A stretch of 64,000 nucleotides of DNA from Polytrichum commune (taxonomy: Eukaryota > Streptophyta > Polytrichopsida > Polytrichales > Polytrichaceae). Positions 26,076 to 39,304 of this stretch are shown here, one piece after another (positions within the stretch are counted from its first letter, which is position 1; each line of letters opens with the position of its first letter). The DNA is taken from positions 9,178,501 to 9,242,500 of the forward strand of contig OX485808.1 of the NCBI GenBank assembly GCA_950295325.1, read 5' to 3'. Both the position numbers and the translations under genes were made by a program. The notes under the pieces are model-generated. The model was given only the letters and a program-made list of their open reading frames with translations, did not search any database and was not told where the DNA came from.

Positions 26076-28000
26076 GGGCTACCTTGATAGATAATTGTGA
26101 AAAATTGGCGGACCTAGTGTGTTGAGTGGAAAATTTTGCCATGCTCAAACATGGCTGGTGAAATTTCAAAAGTGGTTGGGAAACGGTTCCCATGTCAACA
26201 AAGGGGACTTGGCCTCACATGGAAGTTACGATTCGATGACTTAATAGTTGAGGGTGGAAAAACAATGTCCAAGGGAATTAAAGTGGTTTTGAAATTGTTG
26301 AGGTGGCAACATGATTGAGACACAAGAGCATCTCGATAAAATTCTTTGTAAACCACAATTGGTGGAAAGTACATGTGTTGAGGGGCTCCACCATGTTGGA
26401 GAATATAGTGGGTTTTAAGAAATGAATGTGGTCGATACTAAGTCTAAAGGGATGCATCTATCCCGGACACTATGGCAAGTTTGGGTGCTTAGAGTGTTTC
26501 TCTCTCTCTATATATGTGTGTGTGTTGATCATGTCATGAGATTAGCCTTTCAAAGTTGATTTTGGAGTCATGGAACTCAAATTAATTCAATCATACCTTC
26601 AATTCTTACAAAAAAAATTAAGTCAAAGTTTTCTACGATCCATTGTTATCACATCTAAGGGGGCATCTATTTGTGCTATTCATCTTGGTTATACTCCACT
26701 TTTTGCATCAGTGTCTGGGAAGTTTTTGGGCATAGTCGGTCAAGATCCTAGTGATTCTAAATCCAACCGGTTACATGTTGACATCTTCTGGTTTTGCTTT
26801 ATTCATTTGAGGTGTATTCTATAGATTCCTCTAAAATGATTGGTAATTCTCCTGAAGTCTCCAACTTCAACCAATTATTTCTCAAACTCAGCTGGTTCAT
26901 TTGTAACCAACCACTGGTTCTCCCCGAGCAGTGTTTTGCATCAAGTGGGTACGGGATAAAATACTCCTTGAATAATGTCCTATGGTTTTACCTAACACCT
27001 CATAATTATGAGAATGTGGAATCACAAGTGACATGCCACTTTTGCTTCCATGCCTTAGAAGGTAGACTGTGTTATTTGGGTACTTTTCTCCTTGCATCCA
27101 TTTCTCGTAGGATGTGAAACACACGATTGGTGTGAGATGATTAGAGACCCCCATTTGCGCATGTAGTCATTTCCCTAATGCTTTTTGGAGCTCATATGAG
27201 TATCTTATTCATGCTCATTAAGTGGTCCTATAGGTCCTTTCAATCATGTTGACTATTGAGCCTAGAATGGTTAGCATATGTTGAGCACGGAGTCCACTCT
27301 CTTTCTAAAAGATGTTTTTTTGATTCCATGCTTAGATCCACACCTAACTATATACCACTTAAATATAGGTGTCCATATTATTGGCGTGTTAGAAGTAGTG
27401 ACATCTACCTTTCATAGCTCATTGATTCATGAAAGTGTAAAATTGGGAAATCCATCATCATGGCCTTACATGCTTATGTTTGAGCCTCCACTCACTTGTG
27501 TATGTCATGCTAGTGCCACATGATGAACTTGTTGTGTGTGCACAAAGTTCATGCTATGCCTACATTTGGTTTTTATTTGTTGAAGGAGCATGTGACATAT
27601 GCATTGTGTCCACTCTAATTCAATTTTATCTTTGTTTTTGGAAATTTTATCACGTATATGCTTCATAAATATTTAAACAATCTTGCTCACATTTGAAAAG
27701 CCTATCTCATACATGCACATATTTTTCGAAAAAAAAAAACAAAAAACGTCAAAGTCTTTTACCCTAACATGCAATGTCCATTCACCGCCTCCCTTTGATG
27801 TCCATGTGAGCATGAGTGGGGGTGACTTAGTGCTTATTTTCATAGGTGAAGTGTGTGGTTAGTGTTAGGGCTATGTGTTCTATGTTAGTTTTGGGGTTTA
27901 GTGTTAGTAAGTGTGTTTAGTTGAGTGAGACCGGGGCTTGTTGCTTTTCTAACTTTCTTTTGTGTAGGATTATGTGTGTTAGGTACCTTATAGCAGTTTG
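26076..28000. other. Intergenic with reverse R1 copy
   Basis: 26890-27380 is a reverse-orientation R1 copy. Its minus strand holds an 85-codon open frame (26897-27154) whose DNA is shared with other R1 copies, where the frame is broken, so I treat it as repeat sequence. From about 27780 the plus strand becomes G/T-rich, as in the LINE region. No gene is supported. Confidence 0.5.
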
Positions 28001-28009
28001 GGAGAAGGA

Positions 28010-28690
28010 TTCCATTAGATCACCAACCATTAGATCCCTATACATACTAAAATAATACTTCAACATCCATCTAGACTCCATAGACACCACCTTACCTCTC
28101 AATAATTCCCCACTATCGGAAGAATGGTACCTCTAAACAATTCCCCATTTTACCCTGCTCTTACCCCATAACAAAGATCCAATACAGAGAAATTCCTTAA
28201 AAAAATCTCTTCCTTCAACATTACGGCCCTACCCAAAATCCAACATTGCACCAACACATGCATACTCACCATTAAAGAATTCCAAGAGAGATACATATCA
28301 AATCTAAAATATTGAAAAATGCACTTTTACAGGCCACTACCGTCTTCCCACCAAACATATACCACCCCCCCCCCCCCCCCCCCCCCCCACCACCACTCCC
28401 GCCACCTCCCACAATCCCAAACTCTACCCCGCACCCAAGATATAACACAACTGTGCAACCCCTAGGCACCCCCATCTCATACATCTCTAGCTTTAAATCC
28501 TCACACAAAAAATATTCAAATGTGGAGCCAAACAACATATACATAAATTACACTGCCATTGGCAAACCCCACACACCCACCAATCCAAATGGATCACACA
28601 AACACAAGTCTTAAAACCTGACACCATCCTCTACGAACACGATCTACTACTGGTCACAAAACTCACACAAAAAATTAAAAAACAAGACAT
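28010..28690 (+). other. C/A-rich segment with poly-C tract, possible inverted LINE fragment
   Basis: The plus strand is C/A-rich, the composition of the sense strand of the LINE fragments next door, but on the opposite strand. Broken plus-strand frames read T/N/P-rich, including a stretch TPTNPNGSHKHKS near 28580. A run of 24 C (28365-28388) lies in the middle. I cannot assign a domain; it may be an inverted LINE piece or unrelated low-complexity DNA. Confidence 0.3.
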
Positions 28691-29527
28691 AAAAACACGC
28701 TTGGTTTTTTTATTTATTATTGTGGGTGGTGTTCAACTCCACCATTTATGTTGGCTATAAATTTCACTATTCCTTGGTATTTTTAGCCTAGTGGGCCTGG
28801 GTCATTGAGTGTTTGTGTGAGTTGTTCATTGAGTGTAGTGGCATATCTTGGAAATAGGGAGGATGCTTCGATGCCGAACGTTTTGTGGGGTAGCTTGGGA
28901 AGGATGTTAGAAGAGTCTTTGGGGATGTTACATGTGGATTTTATGAGTTTGATAAGGAGATTATCCAATTTCTTGATGTTTGGGACAGAAAAGGGGGTGG
29001 CATATTCAATGCCCAAGCATATGACTGTGTTGAGGATTTTTATCTTTTGTTGTAGTGATGCGGGTGGTAGTAGTAAGGTTGTATTTTGATTTTTGATTTT
29101 TGCTATAGTGATTTCTTTTTGTACGGCCCATTTTATGGATGGGACTAGTTGTATTCCTAGGTATGTGTATGGTTCATGGGGTGAGAGGATGGAGAGTTGT
29201 TGTTTATTGTTAATATTTTGGGCTTTTAGGAATGCGCTAAATGCAAGGGATTGTAATTTTGATTTGTTGGGGCATCCTATGATTGCGCATTTGTTTATGC
29301 CTAGTTCCATGTGTGCCCAGTTGCTGCCCAATTGGAGTATTGTTTTAGTTTGTTGAGTTGGGGTTGTATGTGTTTTATGTAGTCAGTGAGGATGGCTAGG
29401 TTGTCAGCGCAAGTTGTGGCTGTGATATTGTTTGGTGAGGTGCTAAAGTGATATCCAAGTTGATCTTTCTCTAATCATCTAGTAGGGGTTCTAAGAAGAT
29501 GATGAATAAGTATGGGGTTGTAGAGTC
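28690..29527 (-). pseudogene. LINE reverse-transcriptase fragment, decayed
   Basis: Minus-strand reading gives TTPYLFIIFLEPLL (29461-29527), matching the conserved LINE RT block before the catalytic motif. CADNLAILTD (29382-29414) occupies the place of the catalytic (Y/A)ADDL motif, with the second Asp changed to Asn. GINKCAIIGCPNKS and PYTYLGIQL then match the C-terminal part of LINE RTs. The longest open part is 28783-29331 (182 codons). Frameshifts separate the pieces and the catalytic pair is lost, so it is inactive. It lies downstream, in minus-strand order, of an endonuclease remnant at 31.7-33.1 kb and ORF1 remnants at 39.3-43 kb. Confidence 0.85.
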
Positions 29528-31480
29528 AATATTTTGGATTTTTCTCTCCAAAAAGGCTATAATGAGAAAATAGCTTAAAAGAAGCTAGAGATATTATTAA
29601 CATGTGTCAAATCCATACCATAGCCTAGGAGATAGAGAATGGAAGATTTTGAAAGACTGTGGTCTGGTAGGAAGGGTTGTAGCCCAAAAAAACATACAAA
29701 ATCAAAAAGAGGAGAAGTAGAACACACAATTTTTTAGTATAAGAGCGAGAGTCATCAACTTCTAACTTTGGCCGTGAGGGCAATTCGCTTACATTCTATT
29801 GAGGATCAGTTATTGATCCTTGTGTGTGCGTGTTTCTTTACCCTAGTTGAAAGAACTAGTGATTATGATTCTTTATATTAAGGAGGGATTCCTTGCATGA
29901 AGATGTTTTGTATTAGTATTTAAAATTACTTAAAAGCAAATCGATGTTGATCATACTGACTGTTGAAACTATTGTTTGTGGGATGAAATAGTTTAAGAAA
30001 GTCTATAAGTTGAAATCATGGTAGAGGAAGCTACTTGCTAAATAGTATTTGAGTTGCTATCCAATTGTTTGTGATTGATGAAAAGTTCTCCAATCAATGG
30101 ACTGAGAGGGAGTTGAATTGAATCTAACCATCTAAATTGTATGATGAGATCATTACCTCACCCGGCAATGTAGTGGTTTGCCTCAATAATATGTTATATT
30201 TTCCTTTAGAAAACTTGGTGATTGAATTGTATGGATAAATGTCCAACCATGAGATTACCTTGGTTGAGAGAAATTACAGTCAATAATATGTGATGATAGG
30301 AAATCAACCCAAGGAAAGAGATGTGAGTGTTTAAAACCAAGATACTAATGAAAATCACCAAAGTTGGTTGAGATAGTCAAAAGATGTTTGTAATGGGTTA
30401 GGAAGAATAACTTGAGACTCATTTTGTCTTAGAGAAGTGCATATTATGGATTATGAGAAGCAAGATTGTCTTGAGTGTTCAAATTTGAGTAATTGCATAA
30501 GAATATTTGATTGAGGAATTTACTTAGAGTCCTCAGTAACATCATAAGAGTAAATCATATCATGTTTGAGGAATGGATTTGGAGAAAGACTCTTGTCTCA
30601 AGGTAATGATACAATGCCAAGAGGATTATTTCCTACTATATTGTGTGTCAATGTAGTATATCACATATTCTAGATTGATTATTACAGATGACGTCTCTAG
30701 AAGATAGGAGGCTCATGAAAGGTCAATAGTTTATGGAAGGGTAAAGGTTATCACAGAATGGCTATGGAGTGTGAAAGGTCCTTGAGGAAGCCAAAAACGA
30801 GTAAAGATTGGATTCTAGTAAGTTTTAAAGGTTACTAAGTGATTTGGATTTGTAAGCATCATGGTAATTCAATTGACTAGGCTATACTCTCATGATTGGA
30901 TTGATGAAAGGAAATTTAAAATAAATGATAACTTGAGATTATAATGAAATCAATCAAAGAGGGTAACATAAGAAACCATGTCATGATCCATTGACAATAC
31001 TGTGGCTTGCTTTGGGATTACAAATGAAAAATCTATTGGCCGAGATCCAGTAAAAGACTATTGTCTAATAGTGTAATACATTCGAAAATAATGAAGGAAT
31101 GCTAAAAATCCTTTCGAGATGATTGCACTGCCATTTCCTAGTTACACTAAAACTACTAAGTAATTCAAGACTATTAACTAACACCAAAGTACCCTTGGCT
31201 TTCGTAGAGAGACAAAAATGGGATACTATATGCAAGATTATTGTCGATGACTATGCCTATGCTTGAGCACCGCACTTGGTCTAATTAAATTGAACTCATT
31301 GCCATACTATTGCCTAGGTAAATAATGTGAGTTGGGTGACCGCCACAATTACATGCACTGACATTGGGAGATTTTGAAGCCTTTAACCCCAATTCATCAC
31401 CTAATTGTGAGTTTCAACATGAAATAACGTGAAATAACCTTGTGTTTTCTCTAAATAAATTGATTTGAAACACCTAGACA
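29528..31480. other. A-rich block between LINE endonuclease and RT remnants
   Basis: This 1.95-kb block lacks the G/T-rich plus-strand composition of the LINE pieces on both sides and has no recognisable domain. It sits where the N-terminal half of the RT should be, so it is either an insertion or a replacement. I could not identify terminal repeats. Confidence 0.45.
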
Positions 31481-31602
31481 TAATCAATATCACCTTTCAA
31501 GTATTCCTTGAGGTGCCAATCAGGGGATATTGAAAATGCGGTGGCTCTGATAGCCATCTTTATGAGGTGATAGGTGTTGAGTTGTTTTTCCATTGTTTTG
31601 TA

Positions 31603-31670
31603 AGTTACGGAGTAGGAAACCCCCTTGGTATTTTGTAGTTTACAGAGTAGGAAACTCCCTTGATGTTTTG
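31603..31670. repeat. 34-bp tandem duplication
   Basis: 'gttacggagtaggaaac' and 'gtttacagagtaggaaac' start 34 bp apart, each followed by 'ccttg'. It lies close to the point where LINE-like sequence resumes. Confidence 0.8.
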
Positions 31671-31739
31671 TGTATGGGGTGAGGGAGAGGAGCGGAGGTG
31701 CGACACATGTTTGTTGGCACATTTACTTATTGAGCTTAT

Positions 31740-33100
31740 GACGGTTTATATTCTTCTTTGTGTTTCTATCCATTTTTTTTGGGGGGGGGGGTGAGGGGAG
31801 TGGCTTCTTGTAGTAGTTTGGTAAATTATTCGATGTTGATGATGCTTAGTTCATTGTAATTAGTATTGGGAAGAAAATGGAAAAAATGACCAGCCAAAAT
31901 TGAAAGTTTGGATGTTAGTTTGTGATATGGGATGTATGAATTGGGGGGGGGGGGGGGGGTTGTGTTGGTTGGTGATGCATGAGGCATGTAGACTGCGAAT
32001 TGGGGTGGAAGGTGGAGAATTATTGGGAAGTGGTCTGAATTGAAGTGTAATTTTGTGTTAGTGTGTCATACTTGGTACATTGACCGGGAGTTGGGGGGTA
32101 TAGAACCCATCTATGGGCCTAGTGTGGTTACAGTTGGATCCCCTTATCTTGAAAATGTTGATGTATTGGATATTGGTGTGAATTGGAGGTAGGATGTGAA
32201 AATTTGTCATTCTCTGTCCTTATTGGTTGGTTGAGTGTTGGTTATGGCGTCCAATGAGAAATATCTCTCGGTTAAAATCCCCTATAAGGATTGGGAAGTG
32301 TGTGGAGTGGGTAGTAAGGGTTCGTTTAATTATTTGTTGGATATCAGAGATTATGTGTATGTCTTCTTCATATGTTGGCATATGTAAGTGGATTAGTACT
32401 ATGGGGGTGGGAGATTTATTGGCTATTGTAATAATTTGTAGGTAAGGGGTGAGTTCAATAAGAGTTGTTATTTTAATGATGTTACTAGAGAAGGTGCCTA
32501 CAGTTTCATGTGAGGCATGTGATGGGGTTGGGTATATGCTTGTATGTTGATTTGGTGTTGATGCTATTGTTGAGCTCGGAATTCAGTGTGATTTATGTGA
32601 GAAGCCGAGTATTGGTTGTAGAATTTTGAGGAATATCTTTTATGAGTTCTATGGAACAGGCCAAGAATAGTCATTGGAGTGTGATTGTGAGGGAGTGGTG
32701 TTGTATGAAATGTTAGGTTTGATTTGGTCATATAATTCTTGTGCGAGTTGTTCTGGTGCGTGGGCAGTGAGCGATTGGAAGATGGAACAAATAGTAATTG
32801 GGAGTGGGCGATTGTATAATCTTCTTAGTATAGTGAGGTAGGCGTAGGGAATTTATTTTGGAGGGTGGTGTTGCAATTTGTTGGTATGGGGCTTAGGAAG
32901 ACTATTAGGATTTATATGATGTGTAGAGTGTGGTATCCTTGGAGGAGTAGGGCATGTTTGGTTAGGTGAGGGAGCTCTTGGTTGAGGTTAGTGTTGTGTA
33001 TGAGAGGTTGTACAAATGGAAGGAATGTGCTAAATAGTGTGGAATATTAAGGATTTTATTGTCGTGGAGTTTTCTTGGTAGTATTGAGAGTATTTTTGTT
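31740..33100 (-). pseudogene. LINE endonuclease (EEP family) remnant
   Basis: Minus-strand reading shows HMPTYEEDIHIISDIQQ followed by FPILIGDFNRE (GDFN codons at 32271-32282). GDFN is the hallmark metal/substrate-site motif of the AP-like endonuclease of LINEs. Several stops and frameshifts make it non-functional. The plus strand is strongly G/T-rich throughout, and runs of 11 and 17 G (31781-31791 and 31943-31959) have expanded inside it. At 33100 it abuts the CACTA element. The same LINE resumes at 39335 on the far side. Confidence 0.85.
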
Positions 33101-33130
33101 CACTACAAGGAAAACACGAAAAAATGACTA
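33101..33130 (+). repeat. CACTA left terminal inverted repeat
   Basis: 30 bases starting CACTACAAGGAAAACACG, complementary to 39305-39334 except at one position (CACG versus CATG). Confidence 0.97.
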
Positions 33131-34599
33131 TGGCCATATGACCGGATATGACTATCAGTTTTAGGGTAGTCATGTTGAACCAAAGTGATGACTAGAACTG
33201 ACTTTAGTCATCATATGACTAGGTTTTTAGTCGTATCGGACATGACCTAGATGGGAACTGTGTAGAGAACGTGTGGGGGAACATGTTCTCTACATAATTT
33301 TTATTTTCATGATAGTCATAATGAACCATATGACTAAAATTAGTACTTAACTGACTACAATTTCCAGGTCCTAATAGTGAATGGTTTTTTTATTGCATTT
33401 GGACTTTCTTCGTACTTATTCATGTTGTGAGTCCCCAGTCTTTGATCATTTCAGCAAATGTTTTATGGCAATGGCATTTTTGCTGGTTGTATATTGAATA
33501 TTTAGAATACAACCATTTTTTACTTATTTGCAATGCAATACTTATTTTCGAATTGAGTTCGATTAATTTTATGCAACATCATAGTTTATTTCTTGGCTTT
33601 GCAATATGCAATAACATAGTCCATACAATCCCAAAAAAATGATATGTGCATATAGCTACTATCTTTGACATGCGACCTCCCTTCCTAATGTCAAACAACA
33701 TCATCTTCCAAATCTAAATCTTCTTCCACAGTGTCCAACACCCGGTTCAACGTCTTCCATAGTTAGAGCCATGCATTCCCTCAATACATGGGTACCATAT
33801 GCCATGTCAATGGAAGTGGATATGGGCCTTGGGCCATGATGTTCTTCGTCCTTGCCTTACTACAGACTATGCATTTCAGGTCTTCTGTCTATCTTTGATG
33901 ATACTTTTGAGCTTCGTGGCTCTCTTCGTAAAATAATCTTCCACCCATCTTTTCTCTTGTCATTTAAGAAAAAAATAATTGTTGCACATGAAGGGGAAAC
34001 GCAAATGAGTCTATTGAATAAGGGATCAATTGATCAAATTTGAAGAGTGTGAATCATTTACATATGTATTTGATACTCAAAAAATTGTGAAGCAATTTAA
34101 GAGGAGAAACATTGTAATTAAACGTGTTATTCAAGAACCTTGGTATAGTGGATTGATTTATTCCTCTGGGACCTTTGTGAACTCTACCTCCTTGAACTCC
34201 TCTTCTTCCATGGTAGTGGCATCTTTGTCATCCTCGAGTCCATCATTAATTATGGTAGGATTGTTGTTGTAGCACATATTTTATAAACCATGGGTTTGCT
34301 TTGCACATACTTTTGAACTCCATTTTCAAAAGCAATTGCCTTACAAATGACAATAATTCATTCATGGCCTTTGCTGCTTGCTATGCAAATACACCCCATC
34401 CCATGTATGGATGTGCTGACACTCTAACCTCCCACTTCCTATTCCAATATGTAAAATGAGTGAGCTTCATAATTGCTCATAAGCCCCATCGCCCATGGAA
34501 AGTATTTGTCCCAAAATTACATGCCAACTTTTGTTGGTCGCTAAATGAAGTAGGCTCTCTCTCCCTTTGAAGTAGTAGAGTAGCTGAAATTATAGACTT

Positions 34600-34960
34600 T
34601 AAAACAACAATTGTTGCGGCCTGCACATAAGGTCTCCGCATTTCCTACACGTTTGAATGCAACATAGTAAACTATACACCATCCCACCTAGATATTGCTT
34701 AGAAGAAGAAAAACATATCAACAACATCTAGCAAGCATATCATGATTAATTTCTTGAATTCAAGATCTCGCTTGTACTCTCAAAGATGTTTGCGAATGGT
34801 TTTCTTTGATAACATTTTGCACCCATGCATTTTTTTATATAGGCATGCGTAACTAGTGAGTTGTTGTCTATATGCTTCCTTCTCCTCTATGTTCTACAAT
34901 TACAACTGCAAAAGATCCTCTCGTGTTCTAGGATCCATTTCCAAATGTTTCTATGCAATT
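34600..34960 (-). pseudogene. CACTA transposase N-terminal remnant
   Basis: Minus-strand reading gives broken but protein-like sequence, including SYACLYKKMHGCKMLSKKT followed by IRKHL. The Cys spacing and the following basic helix resemble the N-terminal transposase-associated zinc-binding domain of plant CACTA TnpD-type proteins. An acidic linker-like stretch (LEDDKDATTMEEEEFKEVEF) lies further along, at about 34175-34240. In-frame stops are frequent and the catalytic core was not found. The assignment is inference from a short motif plus location within a CACTA element. Confidence 0.5.
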
Positions 34961-35598
34961 AAAGGGGATCCAATTCATTTCTTGTACATGATAGTCATGC
35001 GAAGGACATATACAAGTCCATGAATGACGGTTGGATTATTTAGAATTTCACTATGATTGAAGTCGATCACGTCTATGCCTAGTCAACTTATGACTAGTTG
35101 TAGTGTTTAATAAAACAAATAAATGACTACCAATAGTCATCAATGTAGTAAGCAATGAAGAAAGACCTAAACCTAACAGAGGATCTGTGACTAAGACTAG
35201 TTATACATGTAGGACAAGCATGACTAAATGTAGTCATTCTCTTTGTAAACCAATGACTACATGTAGTCATCAAAAAAAAATTTAAAAAAAAATCTAAAAC
35301 CTACATGCAACGCAAATGACATGTCTACCCTTTTCCCCGTGGGTTACCCATCCTATTGCCGCGCGATTTCCTTGTAATTCCATGGCCGAGTACCTATTTT
35401 CGTGGTCGCTTCTCTTTTTGCCCCAGTGTGTTGTTCTTCGACCTTCATTTGTTCTTTGGCGTTCTTTCTTTTGGTCTAGTGTGCTTTGTCCTCTCCTTCC
35501 TCTCTTTACTTGAAGTCTTATTATTACATTGAGGTGTGAGGCTTGCTTCTAGGTGTCTTTAACCTTTGAAACAATTGTTGTCTCAATATTGGTCTTCC

Positions 35599-36232
35599 AC
35601 TCCAAGGAAAATGGTTCAAATACCTCCACTCTTGGCGTCTTTCTTTGTACATGTGATATTGAGGTCCATAGCCAATTTATTGGGTGAGCATGTGGAAGAA
35701 GTACTCCAAGGAAAATGATTTAAATACCTCCACTCTTGGCGTCTTCCTTTGTACATGTGATATTGAGGTCCATAGCCAATTTATTGGGTGAGCATGTGGA
35801 AGAAGTACTCCAAAGAAAATGGTTCAAATACCTCCACTCTTGGCGTCTTCCTTTGTACATGTGATATTGAGGTCCATAGAAAATTTATTGGGTGAACATG
35901 TGGAAGAAGTACTCCAAGGAAAATGGTTCAAATACCTCCACTCTTGGCGTCTTCCTTTGTTCATGTGATATTGAGGTCCATAGCCAATTTATTGGGTGAA
36001 CATGTGGAAGAAGTACTCCAAGGAAAATGATTCAAATACCTCCACTCTTAGCATCTTCCTTTGTACATGTGATATTGAGGTCCATAGCCAATTTATTGGG
36101 TGAGCATGTGGAAGAAGTACTCCAAGGAAAATGGTTCAAATACCTCCACTCTTGGCGTCTTCCTTTGTACATGTGATATTGAGGTTCATAGCCAATTTAT
36201 TGGGTGAGCATGTGGAAGAAGTACTCCAAGGA
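35599..36232. repeat. 104-bp tandem array, six copies
   Basis: 'actccaagg' starts units at 35599, 35703, 35807, 35911, 36015 and 36119, with a partial seventh at 36223. The period is exactly 104 bp each time. Units differ by only a few substitutions, so the expansion is recent relative to the decay of the surrounding coding remnants. The unit has no reading frame of note and lies entirely inside the CACTA element. Confidence 0.97.
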
Positions 36233-37379
36233 ATTACTAGAATACCACATATATTGAGTGTTGTTTTGGATTGAATGTCAAGGTTGTTGTCTAACATGTT
36301 TGAGGATTCTAGGGACATTCCTATTCTAGGCAAAAGAAGGTCAACTCCTCATAGTGGTTGTTCCAAATCAGGGTGTGGACCTTCTTCTAATTAATGTTCC
36401 ATGTTTGATCCAGTGTTAGACTAAGAAAGTAGAACAGCCGCACTAGAGGCAGTGTTGGTGACGACAACAACAAAATGACAGAGTGGGGCGAAGAGCGCAC
36501 ACCGCCGTTGAGTCAACAACCCGCAACAAAGGTATGTAACCCTAAACCCAAAATCCTTAGAGAATATGACTAAGACTAAGCATTACTTTAAAAAACATGA
36601 TTAAGACTAGTCATTTCTATAGAAAATGTGACTAAGACTAGTCATCTAAGTCATAGGTATGATTAATTATGTCATTATTCTAGAAAACGTTACTACGGCT
36701 AGTTGTGCAGTTAGTCATCACTAGTGGTTGTGTATTCACTTGTGAATAACCTGTGTGTATAGGAAAAATGCCAAATATCGTAGCCTCAAATTTGGGAGGT
36801 AAGAAGATAACCCTAGACAATGCCGGCAATCCCTTTGGGATTTAGGGTCCCTAAGCCTTATTTCCAAACATTGATCACAAAACAATCATACAAACAAATT
36901 AAAATGTTGAAGGAGTCATGTCCCGATGATGGATCCAACCATGACTACTTGGAAGAGGGATGTCAACATAGATGACCTAGTGATTCCGTCTTCGAATATT
37001 GACGACCTTGGAGGCATAACCCCCTAGACGTGCAAATAACAAATGTAGAGTTGGAGCTCTTAACTGCAAAACGAGCCCATTTGCATAAACAAAACGGATG
37101 GGAAGGCCAATTGTCTCTAAGTGCAATTGCGTAGAGGGATGTGTTGTTGTGAACCATGCATCTGAACAACGAAGTCGAAGATGAAAGGTGTCTAAGCAAC
37201 AACATTCATGGATGACAAAAAAAAGCAATGCGAAAAGAAAAAATGTATTGTCGTGGTGAGGAGGAGATCGTAACAAACATGGTGAGTTCAAAACTCTTAA
37301 ATTTTGTGTGAGTAGTTGTAGGCCATATTTTATTATTATCCAGCAAGTATTAATCCAACGAAATGGAAGATTATATCAA

Positions 37380-38361
37380 TGTAGGCAATTGAGTTGGATA
37401 GGGCTCCATCACGTGAAGAGATTGAGATGAAGTTGCAGAGACGAAGGGGGGATGCAATACAAAAGGCTAGGACGAGCCACATGTCTATTGTTTCCCGTAG
37501 AAGAAATAAATTTGACCGCAATTCTTTGTCCAATTGCTTGACAAATATGGGCCGAGACCTACACATATGTATAAAAAAATTAGAGAATAATATGAAGTTG
37601 ATGTTGGATGCTCTCAACATTGTAAGGGTAGAAAACACATGTACTAGAAAATAAAACATTGAAACACATGCTACAAGTAGTTTGAGAGAAAACCCAAAAG
37701 AAAAACAATTTCCCCTTGAGTTTGAAAATGAGAGCATGGAAAATGAATTGAAGAAAAACCAGAAGTTTGAATAAACTATGAGACATGTAGGATTATTTAT
37801 AATTATGCTTGCAATGTAATGCGTAGTCAAGTTTGTGTAATATATGACTAGTAATAGTAATGTATAATTACAAAACATAAAGGATAAAGTACAAACAATG
37901 TAATGGATAAAGAGGGTAAGAAAAATAAAGGAGGGAAGAAACAACAAAGAGAAGCCACAAAGAATGTAAAGATAAATATGCCAAATTGTGTGACCATTTA
38001 ATATTTCATCAAATTGCATGTTTACTTTCATGACTTTTCCGCGAGGTTTTGACATACGTAATCATTGGAACTGTAGGTAGTTGTAGCGGATAAAGAAGTC
38101 CCACCGCCCTCCACATTTTCAACAGGGGATGTTATGGAAGTGGTGGATTATGAAAAGTGAGAGGAGGAAAATGTGGTTGCACACCGAAAAACGACAAAGA
38201 TAAATGAGAGTATATTGCATGAAGTTATAACATATGAAGGTTGTGTGTCTCTGGAGGTGCAAAGGAGCCACGACAATGAGTATAACCTCTACAAAAATAT
38301 AAAATTGGATGACCCTTCCATCAAGAAGATTGGAGAAATTGTAAACAATTTTATAATGTAG
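37380..38361 (+). pseudogene. Coding remnants inside the CACTA element
   Basis: Plus-strand frames at 37394-37654 (starting MDRAPSREEIEMKLQRRR) and 38173-38361 (with ILHEVITYEGCVSLEVQ) have charged, helix-like composition unlike the flanking AT-rich DNA. A plausible first exon ending PATK before a gtatgt donor lies near 36474-36535. By position this may be the second (TnpA-like) gene common in CACTA elements, but I recognise no domain and the pieces are broken. Confidence 0.35.
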
Positions 38362-39304
38362 TCCACTGAGTTTTTACGCTGTGCATGTGTAGAGTCATAG
38401 ATAAATGTAGGAAACATATTTTGGGTAGAGGATTGGTAGTAGTGTATATCATATGGAATTAGTAGTTTGAATTTGCTTAGTGGATGACATGTGTATGTGA
38501 GATGTCTTATAGTAAAGTATTTGAAGATATTGACTATGATTTGCCATCTATTGTAGTAAAATATTTCAATATATTGACTATACAAATTCATCTATTGTAG
38601 TCCACTGTTTGAATATGATAACTATACTCAGTCATATTTTGTTGTAAGTTATTTAAATATGATAACTAAATTTAGTCATATCATAGAGTAAAATGTTTGA
38701 AGGTGATGACTATGCTTAGTTATTTTATTCATACAAATAATGTAATTGTCATGAATATAACATTCGATGTTTTTTTAATAATACTATTCATAATCATATC
38801 AAATGACTACATTTAGTCATCAAAATTGAAACGCTTATTACTAGACCAAAAATAATGACTAACCCCTCAAAATGCAAAGCGCCGAAGATGATTCATTTTA
38901 GCAAGCAATCATGTATCATATTATTATTGTTAGTCACAATATGACTAATAAGAGTCGTTAATGAATAAATATACTTGTCATATGACTACACATAGTGAAG
39001 ATCATGTAGTCATGTAAATACATAATATGACTAAGTTTAATCACATAGTTATGACCAATTCTAATCAAAAGACATGACTATACAATACTAAATATAATTA
39101 CATAGGTATGACTAAAAATAGTAAAAATGACGTTTGGTCGAGGGGCAACCCAAAACGAGGTCCCAAAACCCCATGGGGAACAAAAATTGTCCGATATGAC
39201 CGTAGTCATTTTGTCTGGAGCGACTGGTCCGACATGACCATGTTGAGGACTAAAAATGGTGTTAGTCATCAGTGCACTTTCTTACCTATATTAGTCATAA
39301 ACCC

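Noticed and set aside
28312-28614. Proline-rich protein at 28312-28614
   Set aside because: The Pro run is the 24-base poly-C tract translated. The rest has no domain and the region is repeat-derived.
32227-32445. Plus-strand frame at 32227-32445
   Set aside because: It is antisense to the LINE endonuclease motif GDFN.
35599-36232. CRISPR-like array
   Set aside because: Units are directly contiguous 104-bp repeats without unique spacers, inside a plant transposon.
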